From Neochlamydia sp. S13 (GTDB lineage: Bacteria; Chlamydiota; Chlamydiia; Chlamydiales; Parachlamydiaceae): 64,000 nucleotides of DNA. The translations under genes were made by a program, and so were the position numbers. Location: the NCBI RefSeq assembly GCF_000648235.2, contig NZ_AP017977.1, forward strand, positions 868,001 through 932,000, written 5' to 3'. The notes under the pieces were generated by a model. It had not been told where the DNA came from, did not search any database, and worked only from the letters and a program-made list of their open reading frames with translations. Positions 9,157-18,300 of this stretch are shown in pieces; the stretch's first letter is position 1; each line of letters starts with the position of its first letter.

Positions 9157-10407
9157 CTATTGTCTAGTCGCAGGTATGGCGCCCATTTTCCAGTGAGCAA
9201 ATAGCTGAGGTTCTCGTTTTGCGATCCCTCCCAACCAATGCATTGCCCTTCTGCTGTGGCCTCTTAACTTCTTGTATTTCCTTTCCGCCCACCTTGCTAA
9301 TGTACGGTTTGCAACATTGAAAATTTGATAGAGTTCTGATTTGTAATATTTACCATAGTAGTTGATCCAACCTCTTATCATGGGGTTAAACATTCTTGAT
9401 AAATCTACAATCTTCTTGTCACTGCGCAGATGCATTTTCCAACTTCTCATCGTACTCGTTATTGCTTTCTTTGCTTTATTGCTTACTGCGGGACTAAAGT
9501 TGATGAAGAGCTTTCCATACCGATTCTTTGATCTTCTGGCTCTAAAAGTATATCCCAAAAAATCAAATTTCTCGTTTAGGTATCTTTTTCTTCGTTCATC
9601 ATCTTTGCAATAGACGATTTTTGTCTTTGCAGGATGCAACTCCAGTTTGCATTGAGCTAAGCGTTCTGCAATAGCTTTCTTTATTTCGTTGGCTTGCGCT
9701 TCCGTTTGACAGTGAACCACTATATCATCAGCATAACGCTCGAATGGATTACCTGGATAGCATTTCCTCATCCATTCGTCTAAGGCATAATGAAGAAATA
9801 GATTGGCTAGTAAAGGGCTGATTACACCCCCTTGTGGAGTCCCTCTATCTCTTTTTATAAGTTTCCCGTCTGCATCTTGCTCTGGCGCTTTTAGCCAGCG
9901 TTCTATATACAGAAGAATCCATTGGCTTTCGGTGTGTTTCCTTACGGCTCTCATCACGAGCTCGTGGTCTAAATTATCGAAAAATCCTTTGATATCAAGG
10001 TCAATAACATAGTCGTTGCGCCAACATCTCTGTCTAGCGACTCCTACGGCTTCTAACGCTGATTTTCCAGGTCTGTACCCATAAGAATCAGGATGAAAAT
10101 GTGGGTCAATCTCTGGCTCTAGATACAGCTTAACGACCATCTGTGCGATTCTGTCTGATACTGTGGGTATTCCCAGCTTTCTCAGCTTTCCATCACTTTT
10201 TGGTATGGCAACTATCTTTACGGGAGGCGGAAAGTAGCTCCCCGACGATAGGCGATTCCAAAGTTTATACAGATTGTCTTTAAGATTCTTTTCAAATTCT
10301 TCTATAGACTCTTCGTCAACACCTGCTGCTCCTTTGTTAGCTTTTACTCTCTTGTATGCTTCCCATACAATGGATTTAGAAATACAATACGACTTTGCTG
10401 TATTCAT
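9157..10407 (-). CDS. ltrA: Group II intron reverse transcriptase/maturase
   Basis: A 416-residue intron-encoded protein that assists splicing and retrohoming. Motifs in order: the N-terminal NKGAAGVDEESIEEFEKNL region, the finger motif IPKSDGKLRKLGIPTVSDR, DIKGFFDNLDHELV, GTPQGGVISPLLANLFLHY, the catalytic FERYADDIVVHC, then FDFLGYTFRAR and the maturase region with MIRGWINYYGKYY, ending FAHWKMG. No HNH endonuclease domain follows, so it is an En-minus class. The start has a strong AGGAGG six bases upstream of the ATG. All catalytic motifs are intact and the element looks active. Confidence 0.93.
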   Translation of the reverse strand: MNTAKSYCISKSIVWEAYKRVKANKGAAGVDEESIEEFEKNLKDNLYKLWNRLSSGSYFPPPVKIVAIPKSDGKLRKLGIPTVSDRIAQMVVKLYLEPEIDPHFHPDSYGYRPGKSALEAVGVARQRCWRNDYVIDLDIKGFFDNLDHELVMRAVRKHTESQWILLYIERWLKAPEQDADGKLIKRDRGTPQGGVISPLLANLFLHYALDEWMRKCYPGNPFERYADDIVVHCQTEAQANEIKKAIAERLAQCKLELHPAKTKIVYCKDDERRKRYLNEKFDFLGYTFRARRSKNRYGKLFINFSPAVSNKAKKAITSTMRSWKMHLRSDKKIVDLSRMFNPMIRGWINYYGKYYKSELYQIFNVANRTLARWAERKYKKLRGHSRRAMHWLGGIAKREPQLFAHWKMGAIPATRQ

Positions 10408-10952
10408 CGATTCCTCCTGTTTCCAGTTGTTCGATTAATCTTAAGCTAAACAATATAGTCCCCTTCGCTCCACCTCCATTACAGAGGTCTCCTCACTACT
10501 ACGGGCTATTCCGCCCCTGTTCCTTGCATCGGTACTCTGGTTCTTATGGGGCTTCCATTTGAACTTCTCCCTTTTCATCAAGGCGACAGGTTCCCACGTT
10601 CCGTATAAGAGCCTGTAGTTAAGTTCACGTCACCTTTATGCCGGATGCCATCTAAGCAGTTAATATTAGGTTTCCCTTAGATTTGTCCTGGGTTAACTAA
10701 GACCCCCCAGTTTTGACATCATCCCTATGCTTTCGACACGTCATCAGTGATTCATTTGCATTCGTCTCCTTAACTCTCACCTGATATAGTCTTGCTATAC
10801 CTTTTCCTTAACGCTCACCACATGGGCTCTTTACCCATGCAGCTTAAGGTGGTTTGTAACCTATGCCTAAGTCATCGGTTACTAGGGGCCTTCCCTAATC
10901 TCTTGTACAGCATCTTTGACCCGCCGTTGGCTTGTCAAAGTTCGTGGCGCAC

Positions 10953-11208
10953 CTTAGTCTGCATACCCAACCCTCTGAAAGATGTTTCTCTGCTTCACGA
11001 AAGGGATTTTATAAAGTATGGGGATACATAAGGAGTAGTTCAAAAGCGTATAATTAGCCTTTAGCTCATGTACTACATTAAATGTTTTTTAGCATACGGG
11101 GCATACAAAACGAAAAACTCTTTATTAAAAGCATGTGAAAGATAAAACGGTTCCCTTAATTTTAATAGCTAATCATTAAACAATCTTAAAGTTAGAACTG
11201 GCGTTTAT
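10953..11208. repeat. Duplicated 3' flank of the NB-ARC unit, right of the intron
   Basis: From about 11040 (TAATTAGCCTTTAG, then TTTATTAAAAGCATGTGAAAG) the sequence aligns with 15785-15905 behind NB-ARC copy 2. The part 10953-11035 next to the intron has no match there. No gene is supported here. Confidence 0.6.
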
Positions 11209-12773
11209 GTAGCGGTCACGGGGGTTGCCAGTTATTCTCTGATAAATAAAATAATTTCTAGAGTTTATATTTGCTTAGTCATATGTTGGATAGTATGTAA
11301 CCTTCATATGAGCAGCTATTTACAGAGAATGCAGACCTAAGGGCTGAGACTATACAGCTAAGAGTTGAAAATGCCCAGCTTCGAGCTGAAAATGTACAAT
11401 TAAAAGTCTTAGTGAATAGACTAGAAAAAATAATCATCAAGCTTAAAGCGCGCATTGCTCTTGGAAGAGCAGCTTAATCAAAATTCTAAGAATAGTTCCA
11501 AGCCCCCATCGAAGGATCAAAACGCTAATCGTTCACCATTACTTAAAGTAGAAAATCGATCTTATCATTCTGGTGCTAGCCGTCAACTTTTACCTACTAG
11601 TGCGGTTAGCTCGCATGAGGTGCGTTGCCTAAAAGTTTGTCCAAACTGCCACTTCGCTATGCATGCAGCTGATAAGTTTCTTTCATGGCAGCAGATCGAG
11701 CTTTCTGAAATTAAACCTTTGGTGCATCAAATAGATTTAGTAACGAGCAGATGTCCTTGCTGCCATCTAGAAAAACGGCCTGAACTTAAAGAAAATGGGC
11801 AATTCTTGCTTGGTCCTAGGTTAGAAGGCTTTATTAATCTGCTGATGGGCCAATATCGCCAGAGCCATCATGCCGTGCGCACTATTATTAGTGCTTTACT
11901 GCCTAACATAGCTTTAAGCCAAGGTTTTATCTCTAAAGTTAAAGCTCGCACTGCTGCCTTACTTGTTTCGCCTTATGAAACAATCGTTAAAGCAGCTATT
12001 ACTACACAGCAGCCTTTGCATATAGATGCGATGAGCTGGCGTCATGCCGCCACTAACGAACATTTGTTAGTATTACGCGTAGGAAATGTGATTGCTTAGG
12101 CACTAAGACCTTATCAAAATGGAGCTATCCTAAAGGCATTAGTCGATCAGGAGAGTCATTGCTTAGTGAGTGATCGAGGTTTAGCTATTCATTAAATTAA
12201 GGTAAAGATCAAACAATACTGTCTAGCTCATCTAATCCATAATATACAAGGACACGCAGAACAGCCCAATATATCTTTAGAAGATACCCAGCGTTCAGGA
12301 GCCCTATATGATACCTTGCAAGAGCTTTTTAAAGATAAGCATCGGCTAGAAAAAGGACAAATCAGTCAGTCTACTTGGCTACAGTATGGATATCTTAACT
12401 GGCGTTATATACAAGAAGAATTGCAAGAGTTGCAGTGCTGGAGTAGCACCAAAAAGTTGCAGAATTTTTGCCACAAGCTTTTAAAGCAGGTCAAACATTT
12501 CCATGCTTACTTGAAAGATCCTGCTTTTTCTATGACCAATAATGCTGCCGAAGAATCTTTAAGAAATCTAGTCATTGTACGGAAGTTATGTCTAGGTAGC
12601 CAGTCTATCTATGGTAAGAGATGGAGGGAAGTGCTGCATAGCTGTATAAAAGCTTTTTATCGACAAGGAGAATCTATTCTATATTTTCTAGCAGATGCTA
12701 TCCATTCAGCTGCTACCAAGCAACCCATACCTTCTGATATCTAAAAAACCTTTTATATCTCGTGACCTCTTAC
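11209..12773 (+). mobile_element. Defective IS66-family element
   Basis: Candidate terminal inverted repeats are GTAGCGGTCACG (11209-11220) and CGTGACCTCTTAC (12761-12773), resembling IS66 ends. At about 1565 bp it holds only a broken transposase and lacks the accessory IS66 orfs. No convincing target duplication was found. Confidence 0.7.
11310..12744 (+). pseudogene. IS66-family transposase, disrupted
   Basis: Translation in pieces recovers one protein. An N-terminal coiled coil (ENAQLRAENVQLKVLVNRLE) starts at 11310 without a start codon. After a frameshift near 11450 comes LLEEQLNQNSKNSSKPPSKD, typical of IS66, followed by a CPNCH...CPCC zinc-like region. DDE pieces follow: HIDAMSWRHA, VSDRGLAI and the C-terminal FSMTNNAAEESLRNL. 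In-frame stops TAG 12097-12099 and TAA near 12195 break the middle. About 430 residues survive against roughly 500 in the family. It cannot make a full transposase. Confidence 0.85.
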
Positions 12774-12824
12774 GAAAAAATTGTTAGAACTCAGAAGAGG
12801 GGAGAAAAAGTTTTAGATAAGTTT

Positions 12825-12854
12825 TTGACATATAATGTTAAGATGAGTGAATAT
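12825..12854 (+). promoter_or_regulatory. Putative promoter of NB-ARC gene copy 2
   Basis: Perfect TTGACA (12825-12830) is followed at once by TATAAT (12831-12836) and, 18 bases after TTGACA, by GAATAT (12849-12854). The block through CCAAAAGATG is conserved with the region before copy 1 (6081-6120), which supports a regulatory role. Confidence 0.5.
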
Positions 12855-12954
12855 CCAAAAGATGCGGGACTTAAGCTATAAACAAATTAAAAATTTAAGC
12901 CAGGTTAATTGGCTTCTAGATTGCTTTTAAACATGTTCTCTAACATTAATTAAG

Positions 12955-15693
12955 GTGAACAATATGTCAATTTCTTCTTCAAAATCAGCTTTTCCTCTTA
13001 GCAGAGGACTTTATTCTAAGTTAGGAAGTATTCCTTCTTTCTCTGCAGGACCTAGAGTTATTTCTTCCTTATTCTATTCTAAATCTATATCCACTGCTTT
13101 TCATGGCCTTTATAATAGCCATTCATCTACCTCTCTGCTGGGGCATCATAAAATAAATTGCTTAACTTTTTCAGGGATTTCCCAGAATCAAGGCCTGCGA
13201 TCTTATTGGACTAAAAGAAAATATTTCTGCCGCCCCAACTTCAAGGATAAATTACAGCCAAGTGCTGTAAGGGTTTTCAAAGGGCAAAGAAGATTACATA
13301 CAGAAATAAAAGAAAAGAGCGGGAACGAAGAGAGAATTAAAAGTGTGCGAGAATATATTAGCCAAAAGCAGGAACGTTTTAAAAATATGACCTCTTTTGA
13401 AAAGCAAAAGCTATTTATAGGGACCACCTGTAGTGTTTTAGTATTATATGTCTTGCGCCCTCTAATTACCGACTATGTAAAAAAAGCATTTAAAGAAGAA
13501 ACTGTGCATGTTGGACTTTCGGACGAAATTTCATCTCAGCAGGGAAACTGGATTCAAACAAAAAATTTGGATAAACTAGAAGAATTTTTTAAAGAGCCAG
13601 AATCTAACATTCAAAAGGTAGCAATTGTAGGCATGGCTGGGTCGGGCAGAACAACTTTAGCTAAACGATATGCAATGCATTATGAAAAGAAAATGAAAGA
13701 ACAACCTGATAGAATAAGAACGGTTTTCTTTGCTGACATGAGAGACGAAGATACATTTTTGCATGCGTACAGAAAACTTGCAGAGGATTTAGGAGTTCAT
13801 GTGCCGCTTGCAGCTCAAGAAGAAGTTATTATCAAGAAAGTCAATAAAAAGCTTGCAAGAAGGCCTTATTGGCTTTTTGTAGTGGACAATGTCGATGCCA
13901 AAAGTTACGAAAAGTTGCAAAAGTTTTTTCCAAATAATAAAAAAGGAAAGATTCTGCTTGTTACTAAGGAAAAGTTAAATGGGGCTGAGCCTTTTGATAT
14001 GCAAAGCAATACGCTTAGTATGCAAGAAGCTCTCGACATTTTTAATCTTAATCTCGGTGATGATCATTGGGCTCTTAAGAAAGCAAATAATTCAAAACGT
14101 CAATTAGCGAGTGAACTTTTTTACCTTCCTTTAGTTATTAAGCAAGCAGCTATCTATTTAAAAGATGCGCCACAAGATAATAGCTTTGATGCCTCAATAG
14201 AATCCTATGTTAAAAGATTAAAAGAGGTTGCGGGGATATCCGAGAAAGTTTCTTTACGTTCTATCGATGATGCTACCCGGATTATAAAGGCTGTCCACTC
14301 TTTGAGTGTAGAAGAATGCGAACAAAAACAAAGCGAAAGCAAAGCCCTTCTCTCTATTATACCCTTTTTAAATCCTTACTTTATAGATCGATCTATTTTA
14401 CAGCTGTGGTTTGATAAGCATGTAGGTAACACTAGTTTGTTTAATCCCATATTAGATTTACTAGAAAGCTATGCTTTGATTGCTATGGATGGAGAAGATG
14501 GATGGGAGGTCCATTCCTCTTTGCAAGAGTTGCTAATTGAAAAAGCGGAAAAACAAGGAGTAAAGCCTTCAGAAACGTTAAAAGAGCTTCTTGTTTTTTT
14601 TAGAAACAATTTTAAATTAGACATGCGTTTTGCCGATGGATTAAATAAAACAAAAGCCATTGAAAATCAGCTAGAAACTCTTTTAAGACATGCAGAAAAA
14701 TATGAGTTGCAAGAAGAATTAAAGCCGTATTTCGTTCACCTTTACAATGTTTTAGGAAATTATTATTTGCAATCCAATAATTTTTTCGAAGCTCGCCAAG
14801 CTTTTAAGAAAAGCTTAAAACTTGTGAAAGTTCAAATAAATCACACAACAGCTGAGCAAATTTGTGATAATTTAAAAGCGCACAAAGAACTTCCAGCTTT
14901 ATGTGCTCAGGCTCTTCACTACTTAGGAAAAGTCTATTTTCATACCCAAGGGCTAGATCAAGCAAAAAAATATTTTCAAAAAGCTATTGATATCCAGGAA
15001 GTAATAACAACCCAGCGGGATGGGTATGATAATCCCAATCCTTTTGACTTTATAGTTTTCCAACGTCAAGGCAAAGGTTGGGCCCTCTTAGAGGGCGATA
15101 AGGATGATTTGCTACAAGCAGAAAAATTATATCTCAATCTCTTTAAACAAAATCCTAGCATGCCTGCAGGGCAACGTGATCTGTTTAATGAAAGATATTG
15201 TAATATTCAATTGAGCAGAGTCTACTTAAAGTTAGCACAGCAAGAAGCGGATAAAGAAAAAAAAGAGGAATATTATAATAAAGCACGCGAGAGACTTGAA
15301 ATAGGAGGAATTGAAAAAGGCGTGCCTTTCCAAGGAGCCATCCAGATGATGCAGCAATATGTAAGATCGGGAGAAATTTGCTTGATGTTAGGAGAATTGT
15401 ACTTAGATAAAGACTGTCCTTTTGGAGATCTTGGAAAAGCTCAAGACTATTTTGAAAAGGCTTCGCAACTATCCAAAAACGATCTTATGATTGGCGCTAA
15501 GTCCAAATACTACCTTGCTAGGCTTTATTTGGAAAAAGGTCTTTCCCATCAAGCTTTTAAGGCTATCAACGAGTCAATTCAATTATTTAACAAAGTAGGG
15601 GGGAAAGGATTAACTAGGATCCGTCCCAAAGGCTTCTACGAAGCAGTGAAAATAAAAGAAGCTTTTAGAAATGATGCCCCATTAATTTTGTAG
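12955..15693 (+). CDS. NB-ARC/TPR STAND ATPase with presequence-like N-terminus, copy 2
   Basis: A 912-residue paralogue of the gene at 6208-8961. The first 97 residues again lack acidic residues and end near GQRRLHTE. Residues around 150-168 (LFIGTTCSVLVLYVLRPLI) are hydrophobic enough for one membrane helix, less so in copy 1. NB-ARC motifs are P-loop GMAGSGRTT (Arg for Lys), LFVVDNV and YLPLVIKQ; TPR-like repeats fill the last third. The frame opens with GTG 12955, but AAGGTG spaces well to ATG 12964, so MSISSSK is the likelier start. Residues 1-135 and the TPR part are far better conserved between copies than 140-200. Confidence 0.85.
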   Translation: MNNMSISSSKSAFPLSRGLYSKLGSIPSFSAGPRVISSLFYSKSISTAFHGLYNSHSSTSLLGHHKINCLTFSGISQNQGLRSYWTKRKYFCRPNFKDKLQPSAVRVFKGQRRLHTEIKEKSGNEERIKSVREYISQKQERFKNMTSFEKQKLFIGTTCSVLVLYVLRPLITDYVKKAFKEETVHVGLSDEISSQQGNWIQTKNLDKLEEFFKEPESNIQKVAIVGMAGSGRTTLAKRYAMHYEKKMKEQPDRIRTVFFADMRDEDTFLHAYRKLAEDLGVHVPLAAQEEVIIKKVNKKLARRPYWLFVVDNVDAKSYEKLQKFFPNNKKGKILLVTKEKLNGAEPFDMQSNTLSMQEALDIFNLNLGDDHWALKKANNSKRQLASELFYLPLVIKQAAIYLKDAPQDNSFDASIESYVKRLKEVAGISEKVSLRSIDDATRIIKAVHSLSVEECEQKQSESKALLSIIPFLNPYFIDRSILQLWFDKHVGNTSLFNPILDLLESYALIAMDGEDGWEVHSSLQELLIEKAEKQGVKPSETLKELLVFFRNNFKLDMRFADGLNKTKAIENQLETLLRHAEKYELQEELKPYFVHLYNVLGNYYLQSNNFFEARQAFKKSLKLVKVQINHTTAEQICDNLKAHKELPALCAQALHYLGKVYFHTQGLDQAKKYFQKAIDIQEVITTQRDGYDNPNPFDFIVFQRQGKGWALLEGDKDDLLQAEKLYLNLFKQNPSMPAGQRDLFNERYCNIQLSRVYLKLAQQEADKEKKEEYYNKARERLEIGGIEKGVPFQGAIQMMQQYVRSGEICLMLGELYLDKDCPFGDLGKAQDYFEKASQLSKNDLMIGAKSKYYLARLYLEKGLSHQAFKAINESIQLFNKVGGKGLTRIRPKGFYEAVKIKEAFRNDAPLIL

Positions 15694-15700
15694 ATTATAA

Positions 15701-15789
15701 AGCTCTCATGCTTAAGCTATGAAGACATGAGTTTTTATAAGGTAGTAGCTTTAGCTATTTCTATTCTTTATGGTAAAAGCATGAGAGCT
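15701..15789. repeat. Inverted repeat downstream of NB-ARC copy 2
   Basis: AGCTCTCATGCTT (15701-15713) pairs perfectly with AAGCATGAGAGCT (15777-15789). It is the better preserved version of the structure behind copy 1, with similar loop sequence (ATTTCTATTCTTTATGG). Confidence 0.6.
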
Positions 15790-15790
15790 A

Positions 15791-15816
15791 ACTAGCCTTT
15801 AGGCTTAAAGGCTAGT
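15791..15816 (+). terminator. Hairpin, possible terminator
   Basis: ACTAGCCTTT (15791-15800) pairs with AAAGGCTAGT (15807-15816) around a 6-base loop, giving a stable 10-bp stem about 100 bp after the NB-ARC copy 2 stop. Only a weak T run follows, so termination is likely but not certain. Confidence 0.5.
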
Positions 15817-16052
15817 TAAAATGTTTATTATCCTAGAAAGACATACAAAATGAATAGCTCGTTTATTAAAAGTATGTCAAAGATAAAAGGAGTCTATAAA
15901 ACTTTAATCTTTGAAAATTCATCAATTTTAGAGAGGAAAGTAGATATATAAAATAAACGGACCTTATAGTGGCTCCGCTTTTTTGGACAAAGTTTAAGTA
16001 AGAAACTTTCCCTCAGTTTAAAATAAAAACTTAATATTAAAGAGGAAAAGTT

Positions 16053-16331
16053 ATGTCCACAAAAAGAAAAAGACACTCGTCGGAGTTCAAAGCAAAAGTT
16101 GCATTAGAAGCATTTAAAGGGTTCAAAACCATTAACGAGCTTGCTACAGAATATTCGGTGCATCCAACTCAAATTTCTCAATGGAAAAAGCATCTCATAG
16201 AAGCTTTACCCGTACTCTTTAGCAGCATGGATAAAGTTAATAAGACAGATCAAAAGTTGGTTGACAACCTTTATCAACAGATCGGGCGTTTAAAGGTTGA
16301 GTTAGATTGGCTTAAAAAAAAACTATACTGA
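16053..16331 (+). CDS. IS3-family transposase OrfA
   Basis: A 92-residue helix-turn-helix protein that binds the element ends. It starts KRKRHSSEFKAKVALEAFKG, has the HTH EYSVHPTQISQWKKHL, and ends in a leucine-rich coil (GRLKVELDWLKKKLY). GAGG lies upstream of the ATG. Near the 3' end nine consecutive A (16314-16322) form a slippery site where -1 frameshifting would join OrfA to OrfB. Confidence 0.92.
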   Translation: MSTKRKRHSSEFKAKVALEAFKGFKTINELATEYSVHPTQISQWKKHLIEALPVLFSSMDKVNKTDQKLVDNLYQQIGRLKVELDWLKKKLY

Positions 16332-17164
16332 CAAGGCTTGAAAAGCGCTCTTTAGTTGACCGTCAATCAAAAGAGATTTCAGTAGAAAGACAATGCGTAC
16401 TTCTTGGGATAGAACGATCTACCTATTATTATCATCCAAGAGAAGAAAGTGAGTTCAACCTTAAAATAATGCGCTTGATAGATGAAGAATATACCAGGCA
16501 TCCTTTTTATGGATCTAGAAAGATGACTATTTGTTTGCATAATCAGGGTTTAAAAGTAGGTAGAAGGCGGATTAGTGGGCTTATGAGATTAATGGGTATT
16601 GAAGCCATCTATCAAAAACCGAACTTAAGTAAACCTAATGCTGAGCATCATATATACCCCTATTTATTGAGAGGCTTGCAGATAAATAAGTGTAATCAAG
16701 TATGGAGTACGGACATAACGTACATACCAATGAAGAAGGGATTTTTATATTTAACAGCGGTGATGGATTGGTACAGTAGATATGTTCTTTCTTGGCGCCT
16801 TTCAAATACGCTAGATGTTGATTTTTGTATTGAAGCTGTAAAAGAAGCATTTTTAAAAGGTATTCCAGAGATTTTTAATACAGATCAAGGATCACAATTT
16901 ACAAGCAACAGGTTTGTAGATTTTGTTAGAGGAAAAAATATTGCTTTTAGCATGGATGGAAAAGGAAGAGCAACAGATAATATATTTGTAGAGCGTTTGT
17001 GGAGGTCAGTCAAGTATGAAGATGTATATCTGAGAGATTATCAAGACGGACTTGAGGTTTATCAAGGACTTACCAGATATTTTGAGTTTTACAATAAAAA
17101 CCGTCCCCATCAGTCTTTAAAATACAAGACCCCAGCGGAGGCATATGGAATAATAATTAATTAG
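16322..17164 (+). CDS. IS3-family transposase OrfB (DDE integrase domain), produced by -1 frameshift
   Basis: The catalytic half of the IS3 transposase. The frame is open from the A run at 16314-16322, without a stop, through TRLEKRSLVDRQ and GIERSTYYYHPREE to the integrase core. DDE residues lie in VWSTDITYIPM, FNTDQGSQFTS and NIFVERLWRSVKYEDVYL; the end is NRPHQSLKYKTPAEAYG. The first ATG is only at 16469, well inside the domain, which argues for expression as an OrfAB fusion. No lesions are visible. Confidence 0.9.
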   Translation, partial: TILTRLEKRSLVDRQSKEISVERQCVLLGIERSTYYYHPREESEFNLKIMRLIDEEYTRHPFYGSRKMTICLHNQGLKVGRRRISGLMRLMGIEAIYQKPNLSKPNAEHHIYPYLLRGLQINKCNQVWSTDITYIPMKKGFLYLTAVMDWYSRYVLSWRLSNTLDVDFCIEAVKEAFLKGIPEIFNTDQGSQFTSNRFVDFVRGKNIAFSMDGKGRATDNIFVERLWRSVKYEDVYLRDYQDGLEVYQGLTRYFEFYNKNRPHQSLKYKTPAEAYGIIIN

Positions 17165-17631
17165 GTGAAAATGAAAAAAGTAAGATAAGATAATAGGCGT
17201 AAAACCAACATGGTCATTGAAACTCCAAGCTACGTAAAATTCGAATTAAATTTTGGAAGAAGATGATTAATGTTGTATCGAACAAACCTTAAAAAGGTAG
17301 AGTTTCTTACTTAATTTTGCAAAAAACTGTCTAAACAACCGAAGCCACCACACCTTTAGCAAAATTTCTTAACCCCTTGGTATTCAATCCTTAAATCCTT
17401 AAGATAAATAGTATAGTTTTTGTAGAACGCATTTCCAATATGCGAAAGCTTTTTTGCCGTCACAATTTAATTTATTTCAACCTTTACTGGGGCTGCCAAA
17501 AATGAATGGATAGAGCGTTTATATTAAAAATTGTAAGACACCTTAAATATAGGGATAGTCTTAAAAATCAGATAAAAAAATAAACCGAAAGATAAAGAGC
17601 TAGGAGTTTTTAATAAATTATGCCTAGCGTC

Positions 17632-17862
17632 TTAAAGCCCCATAGGACGTGGTAAAGGCTTATCTTCCTCTTCCTCACTATCTTTTTCATTTTTATCTTT
17701 TTTGCCTTCTCGATTTTTTTTAAAATCTTTTTTGGCTTTTTCTGCTCGCTCGGTAGCATTTATATCAAAAGGCTTGGGAGTAGAGGCAAGAGGATTATTA
17801 CTAACGATGAGATGAGCATCTTCATAAAGATCTCGAAAATTATTATTGATAGGAGCACCCAT
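17632..17862 (-). CDS. Small highly charged hypothetical protein
   Basis: 76 residues, family not recognised. The first half is ordinary (NNFRDLYEDAHLIVSN). The second half is a Lys/Glu-rich, probably disordered tract ending in PLPRPMGL. A strong AGGAGG sits seven bases before the ATG, which is why I accept it as a gene. It stands alone between the IS3 element and the msr gene. Confidence 0.6.
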   Translation of the reverse strand: MGAPINNNFRDLYEDAHLIVSNNPLASTPKPFDINATERAEKAKKDFKKNREGKKDKNEKDSEEEEDKPLPRPMGL

Positions 17863-18300
17863 ACTTTTTCCTCCTGATTACTTTATTATAGGCTATTAAA
17901 ATAATTAATATCAATATGAGTATGAAAAAATTAATAGAGGTAAGAACGCTTAACGGGAAATATGTGAGCATTGGTAAAATACTTGGGTAGCTTTTGTCTT
18001 GCTATTAGACAGAAAACTTTCATTTATGCTGCTTTTTTGCTTTAAATGTCCTTTGTTAATCCAGCTTTCTTAATTGTAAAGTGCTCCACTTCACGAATTA
18101 AGTATTTAAGGAAAAGGTAGACGAGTGAAAAATGTAGTAAGCATTTCAAATAAATGCGTAAGCATGTAACTGGGTCTAACAATTTAATGGTAGAATGATT
18201 GTAAACTTAAATGGATGATGGCTTGAGGCTTTTGCTCTTAAATATTATAATGATCTCTGGCTCTTAGGAAAAAGGGGAAAGAATAACATAAAAGGTTTAT
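17863..18300. other. Intergenic region before msrBA
   Basis: About 440 bp of AT-rich DNA. No open frame, RNA or repeat is convincing. It presumably holds the promoters of the two divergent neighbours. Confidence 0.4.

Larger units (their letters stand above)
9083..10952 (-). mobile_element. Complete group II intron with encoded maturase
   Basis: A self-splicing retroelement of about 1870 bp on the minus strand. The 5' end is taken at GTGCGCC (complement of 10946-10952), and the 3' end, CTACTCGAC, reaches 9083. Domains I-III occupy about 10410-10952, the protein lies in domain IV, and domain V is at 9126-9156. The 3' end is identical to the copy at 1-173, showing recent mobility. It sits in the duplicated downstream flank of NB-ARC copy 1. 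Boundaries are read by eye. Confidence 0.85.
15970..17347 (+). mobile_element. IS3-family insertion sequence, apparently intact
   Basis: Terminal inverted repeats are seen by eye: left TGGCTCCGCTTTTTTGGACA from 15970, right end complement TGGCTTCGGTTGTTTAGACA up to 17347. The two ends also share TTAAGTAAGAAAC a little further in. The 1378-bp element holds overlapping orfA and orfB joined through a run of nine A. No clear target duplication was found beside the repeats. Confidence 0.85.

Noticed and set aside
10792..11031. 79-aa plus-strand frame
   Set aside because: It lies over the 5' ribozyme domains of the minus-strand group II intron and has no ribosome site or family features.
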